A stretch of DNA of 62,901 nt from assembly GCA_964584815.1 (NCBI GenBank), contig CAZPBO010000002.1, positions 1 through 62,901 of the forward strand. The letters run 5' to 3'. The notes under the pieces are model-generated. The model was given only the letters and a program-made list of their open reading frames with translations. It did not search any database and was not told the DNA's origin. Shown here piece after piece: positions 49,020-57,072 of the stretch. The stretch's first letter is position 1. Each line of letters opens with the position of its first letter. Origin of the DNA: CAZPBO01 sp964584815 (GTDB taxonomy: Bacteria; Planctomycetota; SKW154). The translations under genes were made by a program, and so were the position numbers.

Positions 49020-49024
49020 AAAAA

Positions 49025-49043
49025 CGCACAGAACGCCTGTGCG
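49025..49043. promoter_or_regulatory. Palindrome between the divergent sigma and HEAT-VWA genes
   Basis: CGCACAG-AACGC-CTGTGCG, a perfect 7-bp inverted repeat with a 5-base centre. On the minus strand it is followed by TTTTT and then the sigma-factor ATG. TAAAAT hexamers flank it on both strands (minus 49049-49044, plus 49061-49066). It could be an operator or a leader hairpin. Confidence 0.5.
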
Positions 49044-49093
49044 ATTTTAGCCGCGGTCGGTAAAATAGAAAAGGAAACGGTGGAGGCGAAGTT

Positions 49094-50449
49094 ATGCGAA
49101 CGGTTTTCTGCCTTGCTGTTCTGGTATGCGGTTTTGGGGCTTTATTTGGGGGTGGGGATAAACAGTTGCGTCGGTTGGATGCGCGGTTCCACGCGAAGAT
49201 GAAGGAATGCAGGTGGGCGGAGGCGCAACGGATTTTGAAGGATATGGTGGGGTTATGGAGCAAGAAGAGTGTGGAGCATGCGGCGGTATTGGCGATTGAG
49301 ACGAAGCGTGGGGAGTTTGTGGATGCGGTGGAGGCGGCGTTGATGGAGGCGGAGGATGATGAGGGGAAGTTGAAGGTGGTGGCGGATGTGGCGGTGAGTG
49401 CGCGGGACTGGCGGGTGCGTTTAATGGCGCTGCGGGCGATAAGATTCGCCCAGAAGGATGTTGTGCGCAAAACTGTGATAGCCCTGCTTAAGGATAAGGA
49501 GCCGGCGGTGTTGCGGGAAGCGGTAAATGCGGCGTTGATTCAGGGGGGAACCGACATCATCGCCGCGCTGATAGAACTTTACGGCAGGGTGGAGAAGGAG
49601 CGCGGGTTGGTGTGGCTTAAGACGCGTCAAGCGTTGGCGACGCTTTGCGGGATAGACTTTGAGGAAGCGAAGAAATGGCGTGAGTGGTTTGCCGAGCAGA
49701 AAAGCCGTCTTAAGGAGAAGGAGAAGCAGGGGAAGTTGGAGAAGGACGAGGAGCGGGGAATGACAGTTGTGGATATGGTCAAGAAGAGCGCGCCGAAATT
49801 TTTCGGCACTGAAGTCGTCTCAACGCGGGTGATATTCCTAATAGATGTGTCAAGTTCAATGCAGGCGCGGGATCCGAAATTTATAAAAACGCCAGACGGG
49901 CAGATAATCCAGAAGACGAAACTGCCCAAGAACGCGGTGAGGGATGACTGGGGCGGCTATCCGTGTCTTGCCGCATCGCGTGCACGGATAGCGCGTGTGA
50001 AGCGCGAGTTGATAAAGTGCATAAAGGGGCTGCCACCGAAGGCAAAATTCAACATTATAGCGTTTGCTACGGGACTGAAACGCTGGCGCAAGCGTCTGGT
50101 TTTCGCCAGCAAAGGCAACAAGTCTCAAGCGATAGCATTTGTGCGTTCCCTCAAGGCGGAAGGCGATACCTACACCGACGACGCCATCAAAGCCGCCTTT
50201 GCTGACCCAGAAATTGACACCATATATCTGCTCTCGGACGGACAACCCTGGCGCGGCAACAGCCCCATTGATGTGGACAACATTCTGCAATGGGTGAAGG
50301 AGAACAACCGTTTCCGCAAAATCATAATACACACATTCGGTTTCGAGCAGGCGCGGTCAACGCCGAATATGGATGTCGCGGCGATGATGAAGTTGCTCAA
50401 AGGGTTGGCGCAGCAGACAGGCGGCTCCTTCACCAACATTTACTGGTAA
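49094..50449 (+). CDS. Exported HEAT-repeat and von Willebrand factor A domain protein
   Basis: 451 residues. GGAGGCGAA precedes the ATG at 49094; the signal peptide is MRTVFCLAVLVCGFGALFGG. Residues ~30-190 form HEAT-like helices (WRVRLMALRAIRFAQKDVVR, LLKDKEPAVLREAVNAALIQ). The C-terminal VWA domain carries an intact metal-binding MIDAS: VIFLIDVSSSMQ, the threonine in GDTYTDDAI and the aspartate in YLLSDGQPW. VWA domains bind protein ligands through a divalent metal. It is divergent from the ECF sigma operon and may belong to its regulon. The partner is unknown. Confidence 0.85.
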   Translation: MRTVFCLAVLVCGFGALFGGGDKQLRRLDARFHAKMKECRWAEAQRILKDMVGLWSKKSVEHAAVLAIETKRGEFVDAVEAALMEAEDDEGKLKVVADVAVSARDWRVRLMALRAIRFAQKDVVRKTVIALLKDKEPAVLREAVNAALIQGGTDIIAALIELYGRVEKERGLVWLKTRQALATLCGIDFEEAKKWREWFAEQKSRLKEKEKQGKLEKDEERGMTVVDMVKKSAPKFFGTEVVSTRVIFLIDVSSSMQARDPKFIKTPDGQIIQKTKLPKNAVRDDWGGYPCLAASRARIARVKRELIKCIKGLPPKAKFNIIAFATGLKRWRKRLVFASKGNKSQAIAFVRSLKAEGDTYTDDAIKAAFADPEIDTIYLLSDGQPWRGNSPIDVDNILQWVKENNRFRKIIIHTFGFEQARSTPNMDVAAMMKLLKGLAQQTGGSFTNIYW

Positions 50450-50474
50450 AAAGCAAAGGGTTTGGCAGTTGCAA

Positions 50475-51809
50475 TCAGGAGCGGATGAGGCGCTCAATTT
50501 CTGCGCGCATTCTGTCGCGCAACTCCGCGCTGTTCGCCTCAAGGTTGAGGCGCAATAAAGGCTCTGTGTTGGATTTGCGTATGTTCGCCCACCAGTCGTC
50601 AAACCGCACCGTAACTCCATCTATAAAATCAATGTCAGCGCCCTGCTTGCGGAAATACTCGGCTATCTGCGCAATTTTTGCATCCTTGTCTGCAACTTCA
50701 AAGTTGACCTCGCCTGTTGCGTAGTAGCGCAGAAGCGGGCGCAGCAACTCCGAAAAGGGCTTCTTCTCCTCCTTGAGAATTCGCAAAACGGTGGCGGCGA
50801 TAAGGAAGCCGCTGTCGGCGTAGAAGTTCTCACGGAAGTAGAAATGCCCTGCCAACTCGCCGCCGAACAGTGCATCCTCTTTCCGCATCGTCTCCTTCAT
50901 ATAAGCGTGTCCGACACGGCACAGAACGGGAATGCCGCCTGCTTTGCGCACCTCCTCCTCCACCACGCGGCTTGAGCGCACATCATATACTATCTTTGCC
51001 CCGCGATGCTGGTGCAGTTTCTGCGCCGCCACGAACGCCGTTATTATGTCCGCCCCAACAGGTGCGCCTTCCTCCGTCACGAAACGGCACCTATCGCCGT
51101 CCCCGTCAAAGGCGAGCCCTACATCGCATCCGTGCTCCTGCACCGCCGCGCTTACATCCTTTAAGTTCTCCTCCTTCAACGGGTTGGGCTCATGATTCGG
51201 AAATCGCCCGTCAGGCTCCATATATAGCCCCACAATTGTCAGTGCTGTCTGCTCAAACACCTTCTGGAAAAATGGACCAGCAATGCCGTTGCCGCAGTCA
51301 ACCGCTATCCTCATTCCTGACAGGTCGCCCGCCACCTTCCTCACATGTTCTGCATATGCGTCCAGCACTTCCTTCCTTTCCACCTGCCCTCCCGCCGCCT
51401 TCACATACCCCCCCTTCTCCACTATCTTCTCTATCTCGCAAAGCCCACCTTCATAGGAGCAGGGAAACGCCTGCGCGCGGCTCACCTTCAAGCCGTTGTA
51501 TTGGGGTGGATTATGGCTTGCCGTCACCATCAACCCACCATCAGCATTAAGGTGTCCTATGGCGAAATAATTCATCGGCGTTGTGCAGAGCCCGATATCA
51601 ATCACACGCGCACCGCCATCCAGCAACCCCTCCACCAGCGCATCTTTCAATGATGCCGAATGCAACCTACCGTCCCGTCCCACCACCACGCTCTTTCCTG
51701 CCCCCCCGATAAACTGCAGATAGGCGTTTCCTATCCGCCGCATTTTATCCTCGTCCAACTCATCAGGATAGACCCCCCGCACATCGTACGCCTTAAAAAC
51801 CCCCGCCAT
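50475..51809 (-). CDS. manB: Phosphomannomutase/phosphoglucomutase
   Basis: 444 residues of the alpha-D-phosphohexomutase family, which interconverts hexose 6- and 1-phosphates for nucleotide-sugar synthesis. Motifs for the four domains: start FKAYDVRGVYPDELDE, phosphoserine loop MVTASHNPPQYNG, metal loop AFDGDGDRCRF, sugar-binding loop FGGELAGHFYF and phosphate-binding loop RKSNTEPLLRLN. The GEXAGH loop fits the dual mannose/glucose type. The ATG at 51809 shares one base with the porB stop (TGATG), with GGAGGAG upstream. The exact sugar specificity is not decidable. Confidence 0.94.
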   Translation of the reverse strand: MAGVFKAYDVRGVYPDELDEDKMRRIGNAYLQFIGGAGKSVVVGRDGRLHSASLKDALVEGLLDGGARVIDIGLCTTPMNYFAIGHLNADGGLMVTASHNPPQYNGLKVSRAQAFPCSYEGGLCEIEKIVEKGGYVKAAGGQVERKEVLDAYAEHVRKVAGDLSGMRIAVDCGNGIAGPFFQKVFEQTALTIVGLYMEPDGRFPNHEPNPLKEENLKDVSAAVQEHGCDVGLAFDGDGDRCRFVTEEGAPVGADIITAFVAAQKLHQHRGAKIVYDVRSSRVVEEEVRKAGGIPVLCRVGHAYMKETMRKEDALFGGELAGHFYFRENFYADSGFLIAATVLRILKEEKKPFSELLRPLLRYYATGEVNFEVADKDAKIAQIAEYFRKQGADIDFIDGVTVRFDDWWANIRKSNTEPLLRLNLEANSAELRDRMRAEIERLIRS

Positions 51810-52744
51810 CACGACTCCTCCATACTCATCTTCTCCATCCTTTCAAGCCACGCCCATTTCTTGTCCACAAACTTCTGGATTTCCTCCACCGCATCGCGTG
51901 CATCAGGCTTCTTTAAGTGCGCAAAGCGCCCCTGCATAAAGAGCCACTCGCTCACAGGCTTTTTCTGTTTGGGTTTTACGGTGATTTTGTAGCGACCGTT
52001 TTCCACCTCATAAAGCGGCCAGTAGCAGGTTTCCACGGCAAGTCGGGCAATCTCAACCGACTTTGAGGACTCGTGTCGCCAGCCGCGCGGACAGGGTGAT
52101 AAGACATTAACAAAAGCGGGACCGTCAACTTCAAGCGCTTTTTGCACTTTGCGCATCAGGTCGCGCCAGTGGGAGACCGATGCTTGGGCGGCGTATGGGA
52201 TGTTGTGCGCCACCACTATTTCGGTTAAGTCCTTACGCCACTGCGGCTTGCCCGGCACTGCTTTACCTGCAGGCGCGGTCGTCGTGTTTGCGAACATCGG
52301 TGTGGCGCTTGAACGCTGAATTCCCGTGTTCATATATGCTTCGTTGTTGTAGCAGACATACAGGAAGCGGTGTCCGCGTTCAAGCGCACCGCTCAAAGCC
52401 TGCAGACCGATATCGTATGTGCCGCCGTCGCCTCCAAAAGCGATGAAACGGATGTCCCTGTCAATTTTGCCCTGCTTCTTAAGAGCGCGGTAGGCGGTCT
52501 CTATGCCCGAAATCGTCGCCGCAGCGTTCTCAAACGCCGAATGTATAAACGGCACCCGCCACGCCGTATACGGATATATCGTCGTCACCACCTCAAGACA
52601 GCCAGTGCTGCAGGTGACAACAACAGGATACTCCGATGCCATCAGAACCTGCCGCACGACTGTGGGGGCAGGACAGCCCGCACACGCCCTGTGTCCTGAT
52701 GCAAGCGGACTTGGTTTTGCCGCCATTTCTTTGAGCGTTGCCAT
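51809..52744 (-). CDS. porB: 2-oxoacid:ferredoxin oxidoreductase beta subunit (PorB-like)
   Basis: 311 residues. This is the thiamine-diphosphate-binding beta subunit of pyruvate (or related) ferredoxin oxidoreductase. Visible: the cysteine-containing start ASGHRACAGCPAPTVVRQV, TCSTGCLEVV, the ThDP/Mg motif FGGDGGTYDIGLQALSGALE with CYNNEAYMNTG, RSSATP and VLSPCPRGW. The alpha, gamma and delta subunits are not in the window, which is unusual because they are normally adjacent. It overlaps the phosphohexomutase gene. Pyruvate is the most likely substrate by similarity, but related oxoacids cannot be excluded. Confidence 0.92.
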   Translation of the reverse strand: MATLKEMAAKPSPLASGHRACAGCPAPTVVRQVLMASEYPVVVTCSTGCLEVVTTIYPYTAWRVPFIHSAFENAAATISGIETAYRALKKQGKIDRDIRFIAFGGDGGTYDIGLQALSGALERGHRFLYVCYNNEAYMNTGIQRSSATPMFANTTTAPAGKAVPGKPQWRKDLTEIVVAHNIPYAAQASVSHWRDLMRKVQKALEVDGPAFVNVLSPCPRGWRHESSKSVEIARLAVETCYWPLYEVENGRYKITVKPKQKKPVSEWLFMQGRFAHLKKPDARDAVEEIQKFVDKKWAWLERMEKMSMEES

Positions 52745-52777
52745 CTCCTTACTCCTTCCTCAATCAAGAAGCCACAG

Positions 52778-52806
52778 ATTATGCCACATAAGGGAGTCAA
52801 AAGCAA
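52778..52806 (-). promoter_or_regulatory. Possible promoter of porB-manB
   Basis: On the minus strand: TTGCTT (52806-52801), a 17-base spacer and CATAAT (52783-52778), 34 bases before the porB ATG. Confidence 0.45.
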
Positions 52807-52843
52807 GACGAAAAGGGAACACCACTTCAGTAAGAGGCGGGGC

Positions 52844-52872
52844 TTGATTTATTCTGTAGGGGCGGGGATAAT
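52844..52872 (+). promoter_or_regulatory. Promoter of the TPR-WD40 gene
   Basis: TTGATT (52844-52849), a 17-base spacer and GATAAT (52867-52872). The start would be near 52879, so the in-frame GTG at 52876 is too far upstream and the ATG at 52900 is preferred. Confidence 0.6.
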
Positions 52873-52899
52873 GCTGTGCGGTTGAAGAAGGGGGAGAGG

Positions 52900-55629
52900 A
52901 TGGGCAGACCTAAGTGGCTGAAAAAAGCGATGATAGGTGGGGTTTGTGTGTTGGTGGGGCTTTGCGTTCTGTTCTATTTCTGGCACAGGAGTGCGGTGTT
53001 TTCGGGCTATATTGAGGAGGCGCGGGAGGCGGCGCAGAAACGCGACTGGGGAGCGGCAATCGCCGCCGTCCAGAAAGCACTCCAGATATATCCCGACGAC
53101 CCAAAAGCAAAAGAACTGCTTGCGGAGTTCAGACGGGAGCAGCGTTTTGATGGGCTGCTGGAGGCGGGCAGGCGCGCGATAAATGCAGGCGATTGGGCGG
53201 AGGCTTTCAAGGCTGCCAAAGATGCGCTCAAAATCCATCCCGATTCTGCCGAAGCAAAAGGGATTTACGAGGAAGCCAAACGCCATCTCGGCTTTGAGGC
53301 ATTTGTGAAGGAAGCGGACAGACTGATGAGAGAGGGGCGTCTGCGCAAAGCCCTTAAAGCCTACCAGAAAGCGCTTGAGTGCCTAAAAGACGCCGATGTT
53401 GAACGGAAAGTCGGTCAGTTGAAATCGCGCCTTGCGGAATATGATGCCGTCATAGCGAAGGTGCGCAAATTGAAGCACTTTGCGGAGTTGCTGCCGGAGA
53501 TAGAGGCGGGCTATGAGCGGGCAAAACTTCTCTGGGAACAGGGTCCTGAAGTGGCGGAGTTGGAAAGGCTGATAAAGCGCCTGAAGGAGGAGGCGCGCAA
53601 GGGGGAGGTGTTGGTTGGTGTCGTGCCGTTTGCGACGGAAGGGGTGAAAATCAGTGGGAATGAGGCGGCAAGAACAGTGCTTGCCACGCTGCCCCATCCA
53701 CTGCGCGGACTTGGACCCGCAAAGATGGCGGATATCCTAAGACGCCATTCCATACCCCCAGAACGCGTAGAAGATATCCGCAAAACCACAATCCTACGGT
53801 TTGAGTATGGGATACGCTTTCTGCTCGGCGGCTCGGTGGTGAGAAGCCCCAACGGGATAGTGGTTGAGGGGTGGCTCAACGACATAAGAGAAGGACGGGT
53901 TCATCAGCGCCACCGTGTTGAGGTGAGCGACGAAGGCGACATAGCGGCGGCATTAAGGCTGCTTTCGGCGCTTCTTTTCTTGAGCGATGAGCAGAAAAAA
54001 GCGTATTTGAGATGGTTTGAGGCGGCGAGGAAGGGAAGGTGGGATGAGGCGGTGAAGTTGCTGGATGAGGCGCGCAAGAGGTGGTTTGACGCGCCGTCCT
54101 TTACGCGCGCAGTGGATGACCTGTGCGCTATGATGTGGAGGCGTGTGGAGATGGCAAAAAGTGGGGGTAAATGGGGGGATGCGGCACGGTTGTGCGCACT
54201 GATTCTGCGCCTTAAGAAGGGGCATAAGCAGGCGCGGGCACTGCTTGAGACCGCGGATGAGAAGGTGGTGGAGCAGGTGGAGTTGGCGATAGATAGTGGG
54301 AGATATGAGGAGGCGCGGCGGCTGTGCGAGGCGGCAAAGATGATAAATCCGAACACGGCGGCGACGGGTGTTGTAAAGGCGGCGTATAAGCGGTTGGTGA
54401 GGCGGGCGAGGGAGGCGCTGGAGGACGCCCGCTACAGCAGTGTTCGGCTGTTTACGCGCTATGCGCTGCAGTTGGTGCCTGGTGGGAAAGAGGCGAAGAA
54501 GGTGGCGGCGGAGTTGGACGCTCTTGCGGCGGGTAGAGTAGAGGCGGTCTGCAAGGCGCTTGAGGGGTGCGACTGGTCGGCGGCGCAGAAGGCGGTCGCC
54601 GCCGCCTGTGTCTATCTCCCTGACGAGAAGTTGCTGAAACGCGCTGCGGAGTTGGCAAAATCCCCCCATAAGTTTTTCTCTCAACTGGCAAAAAAAGGTG
54701 TCCATACAGCATCCGCGGAGGCGGTCGCCTTCTCGCCTGACGGGGCAACCCTTGCCACAGGAGGACGCGACAACACGGTCAAACTCTTTTCCGCCCCGAA
54801 CCTTAAGGAGCAAAACAGACGCACTTTGGGGGCGGCGGTCTTTTCACTGGCTTTCAGCGCCGATGGAGAGTTGCTTGCCGCCGGTTGCGCTGATGGCGCG
54901 GTCGTCCTGCTTGATGTCAAAAACGGACTTAAGCCCCTTAAGACGCTGAAGAACCACACGGATGTGGTGCACGCGGTTGTCTTTGACCCAAAGGGACGCT
55001 ATCTCGCCAGCGCTTCTGCTGACAACACGATATGTATCTGGGAAAAGAAGGCGGGTTGGGAGTTGATGAAGGTGCTGCGCGAGCACAACGATGAGGTGAG
55101 GGGGCTTGCGTGGAGCCGCAACGGTAAGATTGTTGCCAGCGCCTCATCAGACGGCATGGTCAGACTGTGGAGCGTGGATGATGACTTTATGGTGCTTCAG
55201 GCTATGAGCGGGCGGAAGAGTTGGATAAACGCTGTGGCATTCAGTCCCGACAGTAGCGTGGTTGTTGGAGGCGGACGCGACTTTGACCTGTTTGTCTGGA
55301 GCGTCAAGGATGGCGAGATGGTCAAGACCCTTAAAGGGCACAAAAACGCGGTCACGGCGTTGGCGTTCAGTCCACGGGGACGGTTTCTCGCCTCATCGGG
55401 TTGGGACAGAACGCTGCGTTTATGGGATGTAAAGGCGGACTTCAAAGAAGTTTGGAAAGAGGATGCGCACGAGCAGGCGGTGACCGCTCTGGCTTTCTCC
55501 CCCAAAGGACGGTTCCTTGCCACCGTCGCACGGGACGGCACACTCGCCCTGTGGGGACCCAGAAAGTCCGCTCTGGAAGGGCTGATTGAAGACCTGCGAA
55601 AATTGGTGGCACAGTTGAGACACCAATAG
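52900..55629 (+). CDS. Membrane-anchored TPR protein with a CsgG/FlgO-like segment and a seven-blade WD40 propeller
   Basis: 909 residues. After a short cytosolic tail, one membrane segment (AMIGGVCVLVGLCVLFYFW) anchors the protein. Residues ~35-200 hold TPR-like units (AREAAQKRDWGAAIAAVQKA, GRRAINAGDWAEAFKAAKDA). Residues ~215-340 (VLVGVVPFATEGVKIS, RFLLGGSVVRSPNGIVVEGW) resemble the alpha/beta domain of CsgG/FlgO/TolB-type envelope proteins. More TPR-like helices follow. The C-terminal third has exactly seven WD40 repeats (AVAFSPDGATLATGGRDNTV through ALAFSPKGRFLATVARDGTL), a complete propeller. The protein is probably a scaffold; no enzyme motif is seen. Confidence 0.85.
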   Translation: MGRPKWLKKAMIGGVCVLVGLCVLFYFWHRSAVFSGYIEEAREAAQKRDWGAAIAAVQKALQIYPDDPKAKELLAEFRREQRFDGLLEAGRRAINAGDWAEAFKAAKDALKIHPDSAEAKGIYEEAKRHLGFEAFVKEADRLMREGRLRKALKAYQKALECLKDADVERKVGQLKSRLAEYDAVIAKVRKLKHFAELLPEIEAGYERAKLLWEQGPEVAELERLIKRLKEEARKGEVLVGVVPFATEGVKISGNEAARTVLATLPHPLRGLGPAKMADILRRHSIPPERVEDIRKTTILRFEYGIRFLLGGSVVRSPNGIVVEGWLNDIREGRVHQRHRVEVSDEGDIAAALRLLSALLFLSDEQKKAYLRWFEAARKGRWDEAVKLLDEARKRWFDAPSFTRAVDDLCAMMWRRVEMAKSGGKWGDAARLCALILRLKKGHKQARALLETADEKVVEQVELAIDSGRYEEARRLCEAAKMINPNTAATGVVKAAYKRLVRRAREALEDARYSSVRLFTRYALQLVPGGKEAKKVAAELDALAAGRVEAVCKALEGCDWSAAQKAVAAACVYLPDEKLLKRAAELAKSPHKFFSQLAKKGVHTASAEAVAFSPDGATLATGGRDNTVKLFSAPNLKEQNRRTLGAAVFSLAFSADGELLAAGCADGAVVLLDVKNGLKPLKTLKNHTDVVHAVVFDPKGRYLASASADNTICIWEKKAGWELMKVLREHNDEVRGLAWSRNGKIVASASSDGMVRLWSVDDDFMVLQAMSGRKSWINAVAFSPDSSVVVGGGRDFDLFVWSVKDGEMVKTLKGHKNAVTALAFSPRGRFLASSGWDRTLRLWDVKADFKEVWKEDAHEQAVTALAFSPKGRFLATVARDGTLALWGPRKSALEGLIEDLRKLVAQLRHQ

Positions 55630-55666
55630 TCGTTCAAACGAACCTGACATATCCGCTCCCTTTCTG

Positions 55667-55675
55667 TGCTACACT
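55667..55675 (+). promoter_or_regulatory. Extended -10 promoter of the zinc-peptidase gene
   Basis: TGCTACACT at 55667-55675 (TGn plus a -10-like hexamer), with CTGACA 20 bases upstream (55644-55649). The gene start is 25 bases downstream, after AGGAGG. Confidence 0.45.
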
Positions 55676-55700
55676 TTGCTGGGGTGTTAGGAGGCAGGAT

Positions 55701-56918
55701 ATGCGGTTTGTCGGACTGTGCGCGCTGCTTTTTTCCGCGGTTCTGGTGGCGGACATAATTCATATAGAAGGCGGTGGGACGATAACGGGCAAAATCGTGG
55801 AGGAGGATGAGGATTATGTGGTGGTGAAGACCAAGGCGGGTAAGTTGAAGATACTCAAGGAGCGGATAAAGAAGATAGAGCGGGGCAGCGTTGAGGAGAT
55901 ATTCGCGAAGCGGCTTGAGGAGTTGAAGGAAGGCGACATAGAAGGATACTTCAAATTGGGATTGTGGGCAAAGAGCGCGGGTCTGAAAGAGCAGGCACGG
56001 CGTCTGTTCAAGACCGTTCTTGAGATGGACCCCGAAAACGAGTTCGCTCACATTGAGTTGGGGCACAAACGCCTGCGTGGACGCTGGGTCACCGAAGAGG
56101 AGTTCTATAAGGCAAAAGGCTATGTGAGATACAAGGGGCAGTGGCTGCCCAAAGAGGATGTGGAGAAACTGAAGGCAGGCTTTGTGCGCTGGGGTGAGGA
56201 GTGGATACGCAAAGAAGAGTTGGAGATGGCAAAAAAGGGATATCGCCGATTAGGTGGGAAGTGGGTTTCTGAAGAGGAGTATTACAAGGCAAAAGGATAT
56301 GTGAAGTATAAAGGGAGATGGATGCCGAAGGCGAAGGCGGAGCGCCTGAAGCGTAAGGAGAAGGAGCGTCAGGAGCGTCTGAAAGTGCTGCGGCTTAAGA
56401 AGCAGATAAAAGGGGTGATAAAGTTGGAGTGCACATTTGTGAACGATGCGACGCGAGAGCAGTTGGAGAAGTTCGCGAAGATAGTGAGGGAGGCGGCGAA
56501 GCGGATATGGAATATGACGGGGGGCGGAGTGCTGATAGAGGAGGCGCACATAAGCGACAAATCGCGCCGTGGCAGGGTCGTTGTGCTTGTCAACACTGGC
56601 AGAACCGTGCCGGGTCCGAAAGGCGGCACCGTCTACGGCTACGCCTCGGGCGGCAAGATGTTCGTTGCGGGCGAGTGTTTTGTGGCAACATTTGTGCATG
56701 AGTTTGGACACGCCTTCTTCGGGCTGCCCGACCATTACGGCACAAAGATAATCTGCATTATGAACGCAAGCGAAGGCGCAAAATATATGCGCTACTGGTA
56801 CTGCGACTCCTGCTGGAAAAAAGTGGTAAGCAAGTATCCGGGTTTGCGCCGCCCCAAAGATGAGAACGAAACCTTCGGAGAACCTCCAGAGGTGAAGATA
56901 ACCATAACCGACAATTGA
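55701..56918 (+). CDS. Exported protein: DII beta-module + TPR hairpin + GYxxYxGxW repeats + zincin peptidase
   Basis: 405 residues. The ATG at 55701 follows AGGAGG. The signal peptide is MRFVGLCALLFSAVLVA, then the shared module (DIIHIEGGGTITGKIVEEDE), then a TPR unit (GYFKLGLWAKSAGLKEQARR). Next come three to four short repeats of the type GYVRYKGQWLPKEDVEKLK / GKWVSEEEYYKAKGYVKYKG, common in planctomycete secreted proteins. The C-terminal domain carries a zinc-peptidase motif, TFVHEFGHAFFGLPDHYG (HExxH with further His and Asp ligands), and a CxxC pair in YCDSCWKK. It is probably a secreted metallopeptidase; the substrate is unknown. Confidence 0.85.
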   Translation: MRFVGLCALLFSAVLVADIIHIEGGGTITGKIVEEDEDYVVVKTKAGKLKILKERIKKIERGSVEEIFAKRLEELKEGDIEGYFKLGLWAKSAGLKEQARRLFKTVLEMDPENEFAHIELGHKRLRGRWVTEEEFYKAKGYVRYKGQWLPKEDVEKLKAGFVRWGEEWIRKEELEMAKKGYRRLGGKWVSEEEYYKAKGYVKYKGRWMPKAKAERLKRKEKERQERLKVLRLKKQIKGVIKLECTFVNDATREQLEKFAKIVREAAKRIWNMTGGGVLIEEAHISDKSRRGRVVVLVNTGRTVPGPKGGTVYGYASGGKMFVAGECFVATFVHEFGHAFFGLPDHYGTKIICIMNASEGAKYMRYWYCDSCWKKVVSKYPGLRRPKDENETFGEPPEVKITITDN

Positions 56919-57017
56919 GAGGGTTTTTTGCTGCAGTTCTGACTGTGCTGCTTGTCCTGTAAAATTTGCGCTTTTATGGGAAGCCGAGATTTTTAACGGG
57001 CAATACTCCAATCTTTG

Positions 57018-57060
57018 TGGTATACTACTAACAAGGGCGTGTAAGCCCTCCTTCTTTTTT
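57018..57060 (+). promoter_or_regulatory. Extended -10 promoter followed by an attenuator-like hairpin
   Basis: TGGTATACT at 57018-57026 is an extended -10. Seven to eight bases later the transcript would begin with AGGGC-GTGTAA-GCCCT (57034-57049), followed by CCTTCTTTTTT (57050-57060). The radical-SAM ATG at 57073 has GGAG just after the T-run. Confidence 0.5.
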
Positions 57061-57072
57061 GGAGTCGGTTCC

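Noticed and set aside
57034..57060. Cobalamin riboswitch before the radical-SAM gene
   Set aside because: The leader is under 50 bases and lacks any B12-box-like sequence; only a small hairpin is present.
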